Source: Flavobacteriaceae bacterium (lineage in GTDB: Bacteria > Bacteroidota > Bacteroidia > Flavobacteriales > Flavobacteriaceae). Taken from it: a stretch of 22,486 nucleotides of DNA. The notes below the pieces were generated by a model. It was not told where the DNA came from and did no database searches. It saw nothing but the letters and a program-made list of their open reading frames with translations. Location: positions 1-22,486 of the forward strand of contig JAURBD010000019.1 of the NCBI GenBank assembly GCA_030829155.1. Direction: 5' to 3'. Positions within the stretch are counted from its first letter, which is position 1, and every line of letters begins with the position of its first letter. The position numbers and the translations under genes were made by a program. Of this stretch, positions 16,043-22,486 are shown one piece after another.

Positions 16043-18312
16043 TTTTTCTGCTTTTTCTGAGCATCAATAACTGCTACTGCTGCCATATTAACGATTTCAT
16101 CGACACTTGCACCAAGTTGAAGTATGTGAATGGGTTCTTTTAGTCCCAACAGAATTGGACCAACAGATTGATTTTTATTCAATTCTTTCATCAACTTGTA
16201 AGTTATGTTTGCTGATTCTAAATTAGGGAAAATTAAGGTGTTGACATTCATCTTTGCTAATTGTGAAAAAGGATATCTTTCATTTAACATCTCGCGATTT
16301 AAAGCAAAATCTGACTGTAAGGGTCCATCAACAACCAAATCCGGATAGTAACGATGTAAATACGCTACTGCTTCGGTTACTTTTCCAGCGTTGTGATGTT
16401 TTGAGGAACCAAAATTGGTGTATGAAAGCATTGCCATTACTGGTTTAATTCCAAACATTTCAACAATTTTTGAGGTCATAAAACCAATCTTTGCTAACTC
16501 TTTGGCTGTTGGCTCAATATTGATTGAGGTATCGGAAATAAAAATAGGCCCTCGATCAGTTAATATCATATTGGTTGCTGCAATTTTGGAAACTCCTTTG
16601 TTTTTTCCAACTACGTTAATTACAGGTTTGATTACTGATGCATAGTTTCTAGAATATCCCGAAAGCATCGCATCTGCATCCCCATTTTTAACCATCATCG
16701 AAGCAAAATAATTACGCTCACGCATCATTGACTGTGCTTCGTAAAGCGTTACTCCTTTTCTTTTTTGTTCGTTCCAAAAAAGTTTAGCATAATTATCTTT
16801 CATTTCTCGTTGAGCATCGCTTTTAGGGTCTAAAATGGATATCTCTCCGTTAAAATTAATGGACTCCATAAGATCTGTTATGACTTCTTTTCTCCCCAAA
16901 AGAATTGGTTGTCCAATACCTTCTTCAATTACAATTTGGGCAGCCTTTAGAACATCTAATTGATCTGCTTCTGCAAAGACAATTTTTTTAGGTGAGGACT
17001 TCGCTCGATCATGAATCAATCGGATCGTTTTTTTATCTGATCCAATGAGTTGGGCTAGTTGTACTCTATATTTTTCCCAATCCTCTATGGGTTCTTTTGC
17101 AACTCCAGATGCTATTGCAGCTTTAGCTACAGCAATAGGTACTTCTTCTATCAAACGAGGATCAAAAGGTTTTGGGATAATGTAATCCAGACCAAAAGAT
17201 AAGCTCCTTTCTTGATAGGCTATATTAACTTGCTCTGGAACAGGTTTTTTTGCTAATTCAGCCAATGCCTCAACTGCAGCCATTTTCATGGCTTCGTTAA
17301 TTTTTGTTGCACGGACATCTAAAGCTCCTCTGAATATAAATGGAAAACCTAAAACATTATTAACTTGATTTGGATGATCAGATCTTCCTGTTGCCATAAT
17401 AATATCATCACGAACAGAACAAGCCAATTCATACTCTATTTCTGGATCTGGATTTGCCATAGCAAAAACGACAGGGTTTTTATTCATAGAGCGCAACATT
17501 CCTTTGTCAACAATATTGGGCTTTGATAAACCAATAAATACATCAGAGTTAATCATAGCCTCCTTGAGAGTATGAACATCAATGTCAGTAGCAAACTCTT
17601 GTTTTTCTGGAATTAAATTTTTTCGGTCTTTTCGAATTACTCCCTTACTATCTGTCATGATGATATTTTCATCTTTCGCTCCAAAAGACTTATAAAGACG
17701 AGTACAAGAAACTGCAGCAGCACCTGCCCCAGATATTACTATTCGAGCATCTTTGATTTTTTTGTTAGCCAATTCTAATGCATTTAACAAAGCAGCACAT
17801 GAAATAATTGCTGTACCGTGTTGATCATCGTGCATTACCGGAATGTCTAATTCTTTTTTTAATCGTTGTTCAATTTCAAAGGCCTCTGGTGCTTTAATAT
17901 CCTCTAAATTTATACCTCCAAAGGTTGGTGCAATTGCTTTTACTGCCTCAATAAACTTTTCAGGATCCTTTGCATCAACTTCAATATCAAAAACATCAAT
18001 CCCTGCGAAAATTTTGAAAAGTAACCCCTTACCCTCCATCACTGGTTTTGATGCTTCAGGTCCAATGTCTCCCAATCCAAGAACAGCAGTCCCGTTTGAA
18101 ATGACGGCTACAAGATTTCCTTTGTTAGTATATTTATAAACATCATCTTTTATTTTTTCTATTTCTAGACAAGGTACCGCTACTCCAGGGGAATAAGCCA
18201 AGGCTAAATCTCTTTGAGTACTATAACTTTTGGTAGGGACTACCTCAATTTTTCCTGGTCTTGGCTTAGCATGATAAACTAAAGCTTCTCTTCTTTTACG
18301 TTCTTTACTCAT
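16039..18312 (-). CDS. maeB: NADP-dependent malic enzyme with phosphotransacetylase-like domain
   Basis: A 757-aa MaeB-type malic enzyme, converting malate to pyruvate and CO2 with NADPH. The N-terminal catalytic part (about 1-430) shows the malic-enzyme pattern: LAYSPGVAVPCLEI (38-51), GNLVAVISNGTAVLGLGDIG (65-84), MHDDQHGTA (160-168) and the nucleotide fold VISGAGAAAVSC (192-203). The C-terminal part (about 440-757) resembles phosphotransacetylase (KIVFAEAD, then PILLGRKEV); in E. coli MaeB this domain is regulatory rather than a working transacetylase. The ATG at 18312 is chosen because it gives the standard N terminus and follows a good promoter. The in-frame TTG at 18360 lies within the -33 region. 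It is first in a unit with ruvA and sprA. Confidence 0.95.
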   Translation of the reverse strand: MSKERKRREALVYHAKPRPGKIEVVPTKSYSTQRDLALAYSPGVAVPCLEIEKIKDDVYKYTNKGNLVAVISNGTAVLGLGDIGPEASKPVMEGKGLLFKIFAGIDVFDIEVDAKDPEKFIEAVKAIAPTFGGINLEDIKAPEAFEIEQRLKKELDIPVMHDDQHGTAIISCAALLNALELANKKIKDARIVISGAGAAAVSCTRLYKSFGAKDENIIMTDSKGVIRKDRKNLIPEKQEFATDIDVHTLKEAMINSDVFIGLSKPNIVDKGMLRSMNKNPVVFAMANPDPEIEYELACSVRDDIIMATGRSDHPNQVNNVLGFPFIFRGALDVRATKINEAMKMAAVEALAELAKKPVPEQVNIAYQERSLSFGLDYIIPKPFDPRLIEEVPIAVAKAAIASGVAKEPIEDWEKYRVQLAQLIGSDKKTIRLIHDRAKSSPKKIVFAEADQLDVLKAAQIVIEEGIGQPILLGRKEVITDLMESINFNGEISILDPKSDAQREMKDNYAKLFWNEQKRKGVTLYEAQSMMRERNYFASMMVKNGDADAMLSGYSRNYASVIKPVINVVGKNKGVSKIAATNMILTDRGPIFISDTSINIEPTAKELAKIGFMTSKIVEMFGIKPVMAMLSYTNFGSSKHHNAGKVTEAVAYLHRYYPDLVVDGPLQSDFALNREMLNERYPFSQLAKMNVNTLIFPNLESANITYKLMKELNKNQSVGPILLGLKEPIHILQLGASVDEIVNMAAVAVIDAQKKQKK

Positions 18313-18331
18313 TTTTATGTGTGTCGAATAG

Positions 18332-18361
18332 CAAATGTAGGAAGACTTTAGAATTAACAAA
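18332..18361 (-). promoter_or_regulatory. Promoter of the maeB-ruvA-sprA unit
   Basis: On the minus strand TTTG (18361-18358), an 18-bp spacer and TACATTTG (18339-18332) match the Bacteroidota consensus on both elements. The box ends 19 nt before the maeB ATG. Since ruvA overlaps maeB and sprA follows 7 nt after ruvA, this promoter probably also drives sprA. Confidence 0.7.
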
Positions 18362-18503
18362 TGTTTATAGCCTAAATATTAGAAAAGTAACATTTAAATT
18401 CTATTTTTTATTTTCTTTAAATAACGTTTTAGAAATATACTCTTGGGAATCAAGGTATCCAAATCAGATTGGATTGATTATTGAAGAAAAATACCAACCT
18501 GCC

Positions 18504-19856
18504 TTATTTTAGGGCTATTCCAGTTGATTCACCAATATAAGTTTGTATTCTATTAACTACGTGCCTACCCACTTGATCTCCTTGATTTACTCCTTCCTCA
18601 ATAGCCATCATATAATGTATTCCCCCGTAAAGCCTAGAAATTGCGGCTTCTTCTGAGGCTTCAATAAATGAACCATAGGATCGGACTGGTAGTCCATATT
18701 CCAATTCGGTTGTGTCATCAAAAGCAAAATTATCACCAAATAGATCTGTTAAAGTTATGGCTGCAGCTCTTGAGATAACTGAATGCCCACTTGTGTATTC
18801 TGGAAAGGGAGGGGTTTGTAAAATAGGCAACCATTCTTCATCATAATACTTATTGATTAGGGTTTCAGGTCTAACAACTAATGTATTCCACTTTTCATCC
18901 CAACAGCTTATAAAAGCATCAAAAAGAGCAATGGTTACATTGGCATAAGCATTAATAGTGGATTGAAAATCACCTTTTATTTTTCTTGTTACTACTGATG
19001 TAATCCCAATCCAATGCCCTCCTGGTGTAATTTTTTTGGTTGCAAACATTGCATGTCCACGGTGATGAGTTACGTAAGGGTTACAATCCCAAAATTTGGC
19101 AATTTCTAATTGTTCATCAGTTAGATTATTACCAATTTGATATACTTCATTCAATTGAGTTTGAAACGGGCTTCCTTTTGTCAAATCAAAAGGAATAGGA
19201 GGTTTTGGTGGAAATTGATTGGAAGAATCTAAAGCCATTGTTCGGATCAACTTCCAATGAGGTTCGATTCCATCCATATAATCCGGTGGGGTTGGTTTCC
19301 AAAAATGTTCTTCTTCTTTAATGGTGTATTTCGGAAAAGTCCGAGTTTGGTTATAATAATCTCCCTTAGCCCAATCTAAAATATGATTTGCAACTTGATC
19401 TCCATAGTTCTTAGATGCCCTGAGAACCGATCGCGGTACTCCTTTATCCTTTAAGATTTCATCTAGTTTCTCTTGATATGCAATCATTTTTTCTTGAGAA
19501 AAAATCATCGCTTTACCTACCTCATTATAGGCATGTAAAGAGGCAATATTTAAATTTACTTTTTCATTTTGAGGTTCACTCAAAGGTTTTAAACCCTTTA
19601 TTTGACCACTTAAAGATGCATAAGAATCTTTATTGGCTAATTGCATTGTTTGGTAAGCTGCAATTGAAGGATAAACATACACTCTACTGGCAACAGGTGG
19701 TGAAAAAATATCATAGACGATTATATCTGTAAGGTTCTTTACATTTGACTGAACCAATTCTGGATCGTTAATCTTTGTTTTATAAGATCCATCTTCTGAA
19801 CATGAAATGGCTGTAAAAATCATTAAGATTAAAGATAATATTTGAAATACTTTCAT
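18504..19856 (-). CDS. Vanadium-dependent haloperoxidase / PAP2 superfamily lipoprotein
   Basis: A 450-aa predicted lipoprotein: the signal peptide ends in TAISC, with the lipidated cysteine at 19. All three vanadate/phosphate-site motifs are present: K322-x6-R329-P (KWNTLVVRP), P-x3-SGH ending at H358 (PEYTSGH), and S-R408-x4-H413 (SRLYGGIH). This arrangement is shared by vanadium haloperoxidases and PAP2 acid phosphatases; sequence alone does not tell which activity it has. Extra histidines occur in VTHHRGH (about 263-268). I chose the ATG at 19856 because it gives a compact lipoprotein signal; an in-frame ATG at 19901 would add 15 residues. The gene is divergent from a LacI-family regulator that may control it. 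Flavobacteria often carry several such proteins, mostly of unknown substrate. Confidence 0.88.
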   Translation of the reverse strand: MKVFQILSLILMIFTAISCSEDGSYKTKINDPELVQSNVKNLTDIIVYDIFSPPVASRVYVYPSIAAYQTMQLANKDSYASLSGQIKGLKPLSEPQNEKVNLNIASLHAYNEVGKAMIFSQEKMIAYQEKLDEILKDKGVPRSVLRASKNYGDQVANHILDWAKGDYYNQTRTFPKYTIKEEEHFWKPTPPDYMDGIEPHWKLIRTMALDSSNQFPPKPPIPFDLTKGSPFQTQLNEVYQIGNNLTDEQLEIAKFWDCNPYVTHHRGHAMFATKKITPGGHWIGITSVVTRKIKGDFQSTINAYANVTIALFDAFISCWDEKWNTLVVRPETLINKYYDEEWLPILQTPPFPEYTSGHSVISRAAAITLTDLFGDNFAFDDTTELEYGLPVRSYGSFIEASEEAAISRLYGGIHYMMAIEEGVNQGDQVGRHVVNRIQTYIGESTGIALK

Positions 19857-19953
19857 TAATTTTTTTAATGAGAAAATTAAAGGGGTATCTTTTTGGAGCA
19901 TCTGGATTTATTAAATTTGAAATCTTGGGTGAAGTTAAAACTTTTATTAGACA

Positions 19954-19982
19954 CCAAATTAATATTATCAATCATAATTTGG
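19954..19982. promoter_or_regulatory. Inverted repeat over the candidate haloperoxidase promoter (possible operator)
   Basis: CCAAATTA (19954-19961) and TAATTTGG (19975-19982) are perfect 8-bp inverted arms with a 13-bp spacer. On the minus strand the same DNA holds a possible promoter: TTG (19988-19986), 23-bp spacer, TTAATTTG (19962-19955, one mismatch to TAnnTTTG). A repressor bound here would block the haloperoxidase gene. The rest of the 259-nt intergenic region is AT-rich, without other clear signals beyond those near lacI. Confidence 0.4.
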
Positions 19983-20049
19983 ACACAATCTTTTTATTTG
20001 ACAAAAAAGTTCTATTTTTAGAATAAATCAGTTTTAATTTATTTATGTT

Positions 20050-20061
20050 CTTTCTAGAAAG
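20050..20061. promoter_or_regulatory. 12-bp perfect palindrome before the LacI-family gene (possible operator)
   Basis: CTTTCTAGAAAG is a perfect palindrome lying 7 bp upstream of the candidate -7 box, in the -33/-7 spacer. LacI-family dimers bind palindromes in such positions, so self-repression is possible. No central CG, common in LacI-family operators, is present, which lowers confidence. Confidence 0.35.
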
Positions 20062-20068
20062 TTTAGAT

Positions 20069-20076
20069 TAAATTTG
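20069..20076 (+). promoter_or_regulatory. Candidate -7 element of the LacI-family gene
   Basis: TAAATTTG matches TAnnTTTG exactly and ends 39 nt before the ATG at 20116. No exact TTG lies 17-23 bp upstream (a TTC at 20048-20050 is nearest), so only the -7 part is supported. Confidence 0.4.
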
Positions 20077-20115
20077 TTTTAATATTGTTAATGTTAAGAT
20101 AAATATGATGAATTC

Positions 20116-21132
20116 ATGAAAAATCTAACCTTAAAGGACATTGCGGCTGCACTAGACATATCGGTTACTACTGTTTCTAAAGCGCTTAAAAACTACCCAG
20201 ATGTAAGTTTTAAAACTAAAGAGCGTGTAAAAGCATATGCCGAGAAAGTTAATTTTACACCAAATTCTTTTGCTGCATATTTGAGAACTCATGAGTCCAA
20301 AACCATAGGAATCGTAATTCCCCGCCTAAATCACTATTTTTTCAGCAGCATTCTAAGAGGCATTATTTCTGAAGCTGAAAAGCAAGAATACATGACTTTT
20401 ATCTTATGTTCTGAAGAGTCGTATGAGTTAGAGAAAATACAAATTCAACGTTTACTTAGTAAAAATGTAGATGGAATTTTTCTTTCTATAGCAGACAAAA
20501 CCCACGATTTAGCTCATATTCAAAATATTATACATAATGGGACTAATTTGGTGATTTTCGATAAATACTCTAAACTAACCCAATGTTCAAGTATCGTAAT
20601 TGATGATCGGAAAGCTGCCTACACAGCTGTAAAACATTTGATCAGCAAAGGCAATAAACGTATTGCTCATTTCAGAGGACCTCTTCTTCCTCAAAACTCC
20701 ATAGATCGATTTTTGGGATACAAACAAGCTCTTGAAGATCATGGAATCAAATATGATAAAAATTTAGTGTTTATTTGCGATGAAATTAGTGACTCAGAAG
20801 GTTATGATCATACCCAAGAGATCTTAGACAAAAAAATGGATGTGGATGCTATTTTTGCAGTAGCTGATCTTCCTGCAATCGGAGCAATAAAATGTTTAAT
20901 AGAAAATAATATAAAAATTCCAGATCAAATCGCTGTAATGGGATTTAGTAATTGGATGATTTCATCTCTTATCACCCCCTCGTTGAGCACCATCAATCAA
21001 CCTGGAGAATTGATGGGAAGAAAAGCTTTTAGAGTTTTCCTTGAGGAACGAGAAACTAAAAAAAGAAATGAGATTATTGAGTTCAAGAAATATGAAATAG
21101 AAACTACTTTAATTGAAAGAAAGTCTACTTAA
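20116..21132 (+). CDS. LacI family transcriptional regulator
   Basis: A 338-aa regulator and the only gene on the plus strand. The N-terminal helix-turn-helix (about 4-25) reads TLKDIAAALDISVTTVSKAL, followed by the hinge region KVNFTPNSFAAYLRT (44-58), which normally contacts the operator. From about 62 (KTIGIVIPRLNHYFFSSIL) it has the periplasmic-binding-protein-like effector domain, with the GNKRIAHFRGP strand and PDQIAVMGFSNW near the end. Such proteins usually sense a sugar or related small molecule and repress nearby genes. No sugar-use genes are adjacent; the divergent haloperoxidase/PAP2 lipoprotein gene is the closest candidate target. Its 3' end overlaps queG tail to tail by 8 nt. 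The effector cannot be predicted. Confidence 0.93.
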   Translation: MKNLTLKDIAAALDISVTTVSKALKNYPDVSFKTKERVKAYAEKVNFTPNSFAAYLRTHESKTIGIVIPRLNHYFFSSILRGIISEAEKQEYMTFILCSEESYELEKIQIQRLLSKNVDGIFLSIADKTHDLAHIQNIIHNGTNLVIFDKYSKLTQCSSIVIDDRKAAYTAVKHLISKGNKRIAHFRGPLLPQNSIDRFLGYKQALEDHGIKYDKNLVFICDEISDSEGYDHTQEILDKKMDVDAIFAVADLPAIGAIKCLIENNIKIPDQIAVMGFSNWMISSLITPSLSTINQPGELMGRKAFRVFLEERETKKRNEIIEFKKYEIETTLIERKST

Positions 21133-22060
21133 TAACTTTTAAAAAATGAATATTTCTGGTTAAACCCTCAAAATTTATTCTCTTAACTGCACTATCTTTA
21201 AATACTTGTTTGAACGTTTCATCAGTTAATTCTTTCCAATCTTGAGATGACATTGTAAGAAGGTCGGGGTGTGGATTAAACAATGGTTCTTGGTGTGGCT
21301 TTGAAAACTTGTTCCAAGGACATACGTCTTGACACACATCACATCCAAACATCCAATTATCCATTTTCTCTTTAAATTCTGAGGGTAAAGAGTCTTTAAG
21401 CTCAATGGTAAAATACGAAATACACTTGCTCCCATCTACTTGATAAGGTTCACTAATAGCCTCTGTTGGGCATGCATCGATGCATGCTGTACAGCTCCCG
21501 CAATGGTCTGTAACGGGTTGGTCGGGCTCTAACTCAAGATCTAAAATTAATTCTGCAATAAAGAAAAAAGAACCAACTTGCTTTGAGATAAGATTACTGT
21601 TTTTACCAATCCAACCCAAACCTGCTTTTGCTGCCCATGCTTTATCCATCACTGGAGCAGAATCTACAAATACACGTCCTTCAACCACCCCTATATTTTT
21701 TTGAATCTGACTTAAAAGTTGTTTGAGCTTATCTTTTATCACAAAATGATAGTCTTTCCCGTAGGCATATTGAGAAATTTTTGGAGCATCAGAATCTGTT
21801 TGTTTTTTTGGATTATAATAATTCAAGGTAAGAGAAACCACACTTTTGGCTCCGGGAACTAATAAAGTTGGGTCTAAGCGTTTATCAAAATGGTTTTCCA
21901 TATAGCTCATCTCACCATGTTGCTTGGTTTTCAACCAATGTTCTAGTCTCGGAGCTTCTTGTTCTAAAAATTCTGCTTTAGAAATTCCACATGAAAGAAA
22001 ACCAATTTTCAACGCTTGGTCTTTAATCCATTGTGCATGCTTTTTTGGAGCTTGATTCAT
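21125..22060 (-). CDS. queG: Epoxyqueuosine reductase QueG
   Basis: A 311-aa cobalamin- and iron-sulfur-dependent enzyme that reduces epoxyqueuosine to queuosine at the wobble base of tRNAs with GUN anticodons. The catalytic-region motif is VDSAPVMDKAWAAKAGLGWIG (132-152) with D133 in the position of the proton-donor aspartate. Two 4Fe-4S clusters are supplied by CGSCTACIDACP (C187, C190, C193, C197), C213, and CDVCQDVCPWN (C240, C243, C247). Length is slightly short because it lacks the C-terminal HEAT-like extension of some homologues. It begins 3 nt after the ruvB stop, so the two are co-transcribed. Its 3' end overlaps the LacI-family gene by 8 nt in convergent orientation. Confidence 0.95.
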   Translation of the reverse strand: MNQAPKKHAQWIKDQALKIGFLSCGISKAEFLEQEAPRLEHWLKTKQHGEMSYMENHFDKRLDPTLLVPGAKSVVSLTLNYYNPKKQTDSDAPKISQYAYGKDYHFVIKDKLKQLLSQIQKNIGVVEGRVFVDSAPVMDKAWAAKAGLGWIGKNSNLISKQVGSFFFIAELILDLELEPDQPVTDHCGSCTACIDACPTEAISEPYQVDGSKCISYFTIELKDSLPSEFKEKMDNWMFGCDVCQDVCPWNKFSKPHQEPLFNPHPDLLTMSSQDWKELTDETFKQVFKDSAVKRINFEGLTRNIHFLKVIK

Positions 22061-22063
22061 TGA

Positions 22064-22486
22064 TTAAAATAAACCTTCTTGATTGTCTTTAATCCGACCC
22101 AGATGTTTGTAAGCTAGTGCTGTAACTTCTCTTCCTCTAGGAGTTCTCATGATAAATCCCTGTTGTATCAAAAAGGGTTCATAAACCTCTTCAATGGTTT
22201 CTCCATTTTCAGATACAGCTGTAGCTAAAGTGGTAATTCCGACGGGCCCACCCTTAAATTTGTCAATTAGGGTCGTTAGTATTTTATTATCCATTTCGTC
22301 CAAACCATTTGCGTCAACTTGGAGTGCTTTAAGGGCATATTGGGTTATTTCGAAATCAACTGTTCCATTGCCTTTTATTTGGGCAAAATCTCGTACTCTT
22401 CGCAACAAGCCATTTGCTATACGAGGAGTTCCTCTGCTTCTTCCTGCAATTTCTATTGATGCATCTTCTTTGGTAGGAACTTTCAG
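22064..22486 (-). CDS. ruvB: Holliday junction branch migration ATPase RuvB (partial, C-terminal 140 aa)
   Basis: The frame is open to the window edge, so the N-terminal AAA+ core (Walker A and B) lies outside. What remains starts LKVPTKEDASIEIAGRSRG, followed by TPRIANGLLRRVRDFAQIKG, the RuvB sensor-2 region with its arginine, then the winged-helix domain (LDEMDNKILTTLIDKFKGGPVGITTLATAV and EPFLIQQGFIMRTPRGREVT). RuvB is the motor that drives branch migration with RuvA. The queG start lies 3 nt after its stop. Nothing suggests that it is broken; truncation is due only to the window. Confidence 0.96.
   Translation of the reverse strand: MKVPTKEDASIEIAGRSRGTPRIANGLLRRVRDFAQIKGNGTVDFEITQYALKALQVDANGLDEMDNKILTTLIDKFKGGPVGITTLATAVSENGETIEEVYEPFLIQQGFIMRTPRGREVTALAYKHLGRIKDNQEGLF

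Noticed and set aside
18457..18474. Hairpin ATCCAA-N6-TTGGAT downstream of the haloperoxidase gene as a terminator
   Set aside because: Only 6 bp, A/T-rich and with no T-tract after it on the minus strand; not convincing.
19780..19971. Minus-strand 63-aa frame overlapping the haloperoxidase start and intergenic region
   Set aside because: Overlaps the signal peptide of the haloperoxidase gene in another frame, with no domain or promoter of its own.
20105..20119. Five-codon mini-frame (ATG ATG AAT TCA TGA) overlapping the LacI-family start codon, within the palindrome ATGAATTCAT (20108-20117)
   Set aside because: Could be a coupling upstream ORF, but this short a match in AT-rich DNA is likely chance and there is no ribosome-binding support.
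1..22486. CRISPR arrays, insertion sequences, prophage, tRNA or rRNA genes
   Set aside because: No regularly spaced repeats, transposase or integrase motifs, or RNA-gene signatures were found; coding density leaves no gap over 300 nt.

Overview
This AT-rich window is chromosomal DNA from a Bacteroidota, most likely of the family Flavobacteriaceae. The evidence is a full-length sprA (outer-membrane translocon of the type IX secretion and gliding system), the order maeB-ruvA-sprA-gcvH, a TonB with a polyproline stretch, the cyoE / two subunit III / subunit IV / SCO / DUF420 oxidase set seen in this group, and several promoter-like sites of the Bacteroidota type (TTG, 17-23 bp, TAnnTTTG). Shine-Dalgarno sequences are not obvious. 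The species cannot be named from the sequence alone.

Layout, left to right. All genes are on the minus strand except the LacI-type regulator. (1) 1-1060: an ABC exporter of the MacB/LolD type; the permease is cut by the window edge and its ATPase overlaps it by 8 nt. (2) 1131-6227: a respiratory module read from right to left: heme O synthase (cyoE), two tandem heme-copper oxidase subunit III genes, subunit IV, a cysteine-free SCO-like membrane protein, a true SCO1/SenC copper chaperone, a DUF420 membrane protein and a 71-aa protein with a C-x-x-C at its predicted mature N terminus. Oxidase subunits I and II are not here. (3) 6402-7936: gcvH, a VanZ-like gene and tonB, ending at a strong rho-independent terminator. 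(4) 7981-18312: maeB, ruvA and sprA, packed with a 4-nt overlap and a 7-nt gap behind a good promoter. (5) 18504-21132: a lipoprotein of the vanadium haloperoxidase/PAP2 family, divergent from a LacI-family regulator, with palindromes in the shared intergenic region. (6) 21125-22486: queG and the 3' part of ruvB.

How the genes fit together. The oxidase block makes and assembles a cytochrome c oxidase: heme O from CyoE, copper from SCO, and DUF420/CtaM-type and unknown helper proteins. SprA is the protein-conducting outer-membrane channel for T9SS cargo. It shares a promoter with metabolic and DNA-repair genes, an arrangement seen in other flavobacteria. TonB energises outer-membrane receptors. 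The haloperoxidase-LacI pair looks like a self-contained regulated unit.

I see no CRISPR array, tRNA, rRNA, insertion sequence or prophage, and no clearly new multi-gene system. The points most worth a second look are the two uncharacterised small or degenerate proteins in the oxidase assembly cluster, the long soluble insertion in the first subunit III, the heptad-repeat helix near the N terminus of SprA, and the divergent haloperoxidase/LacI locus.
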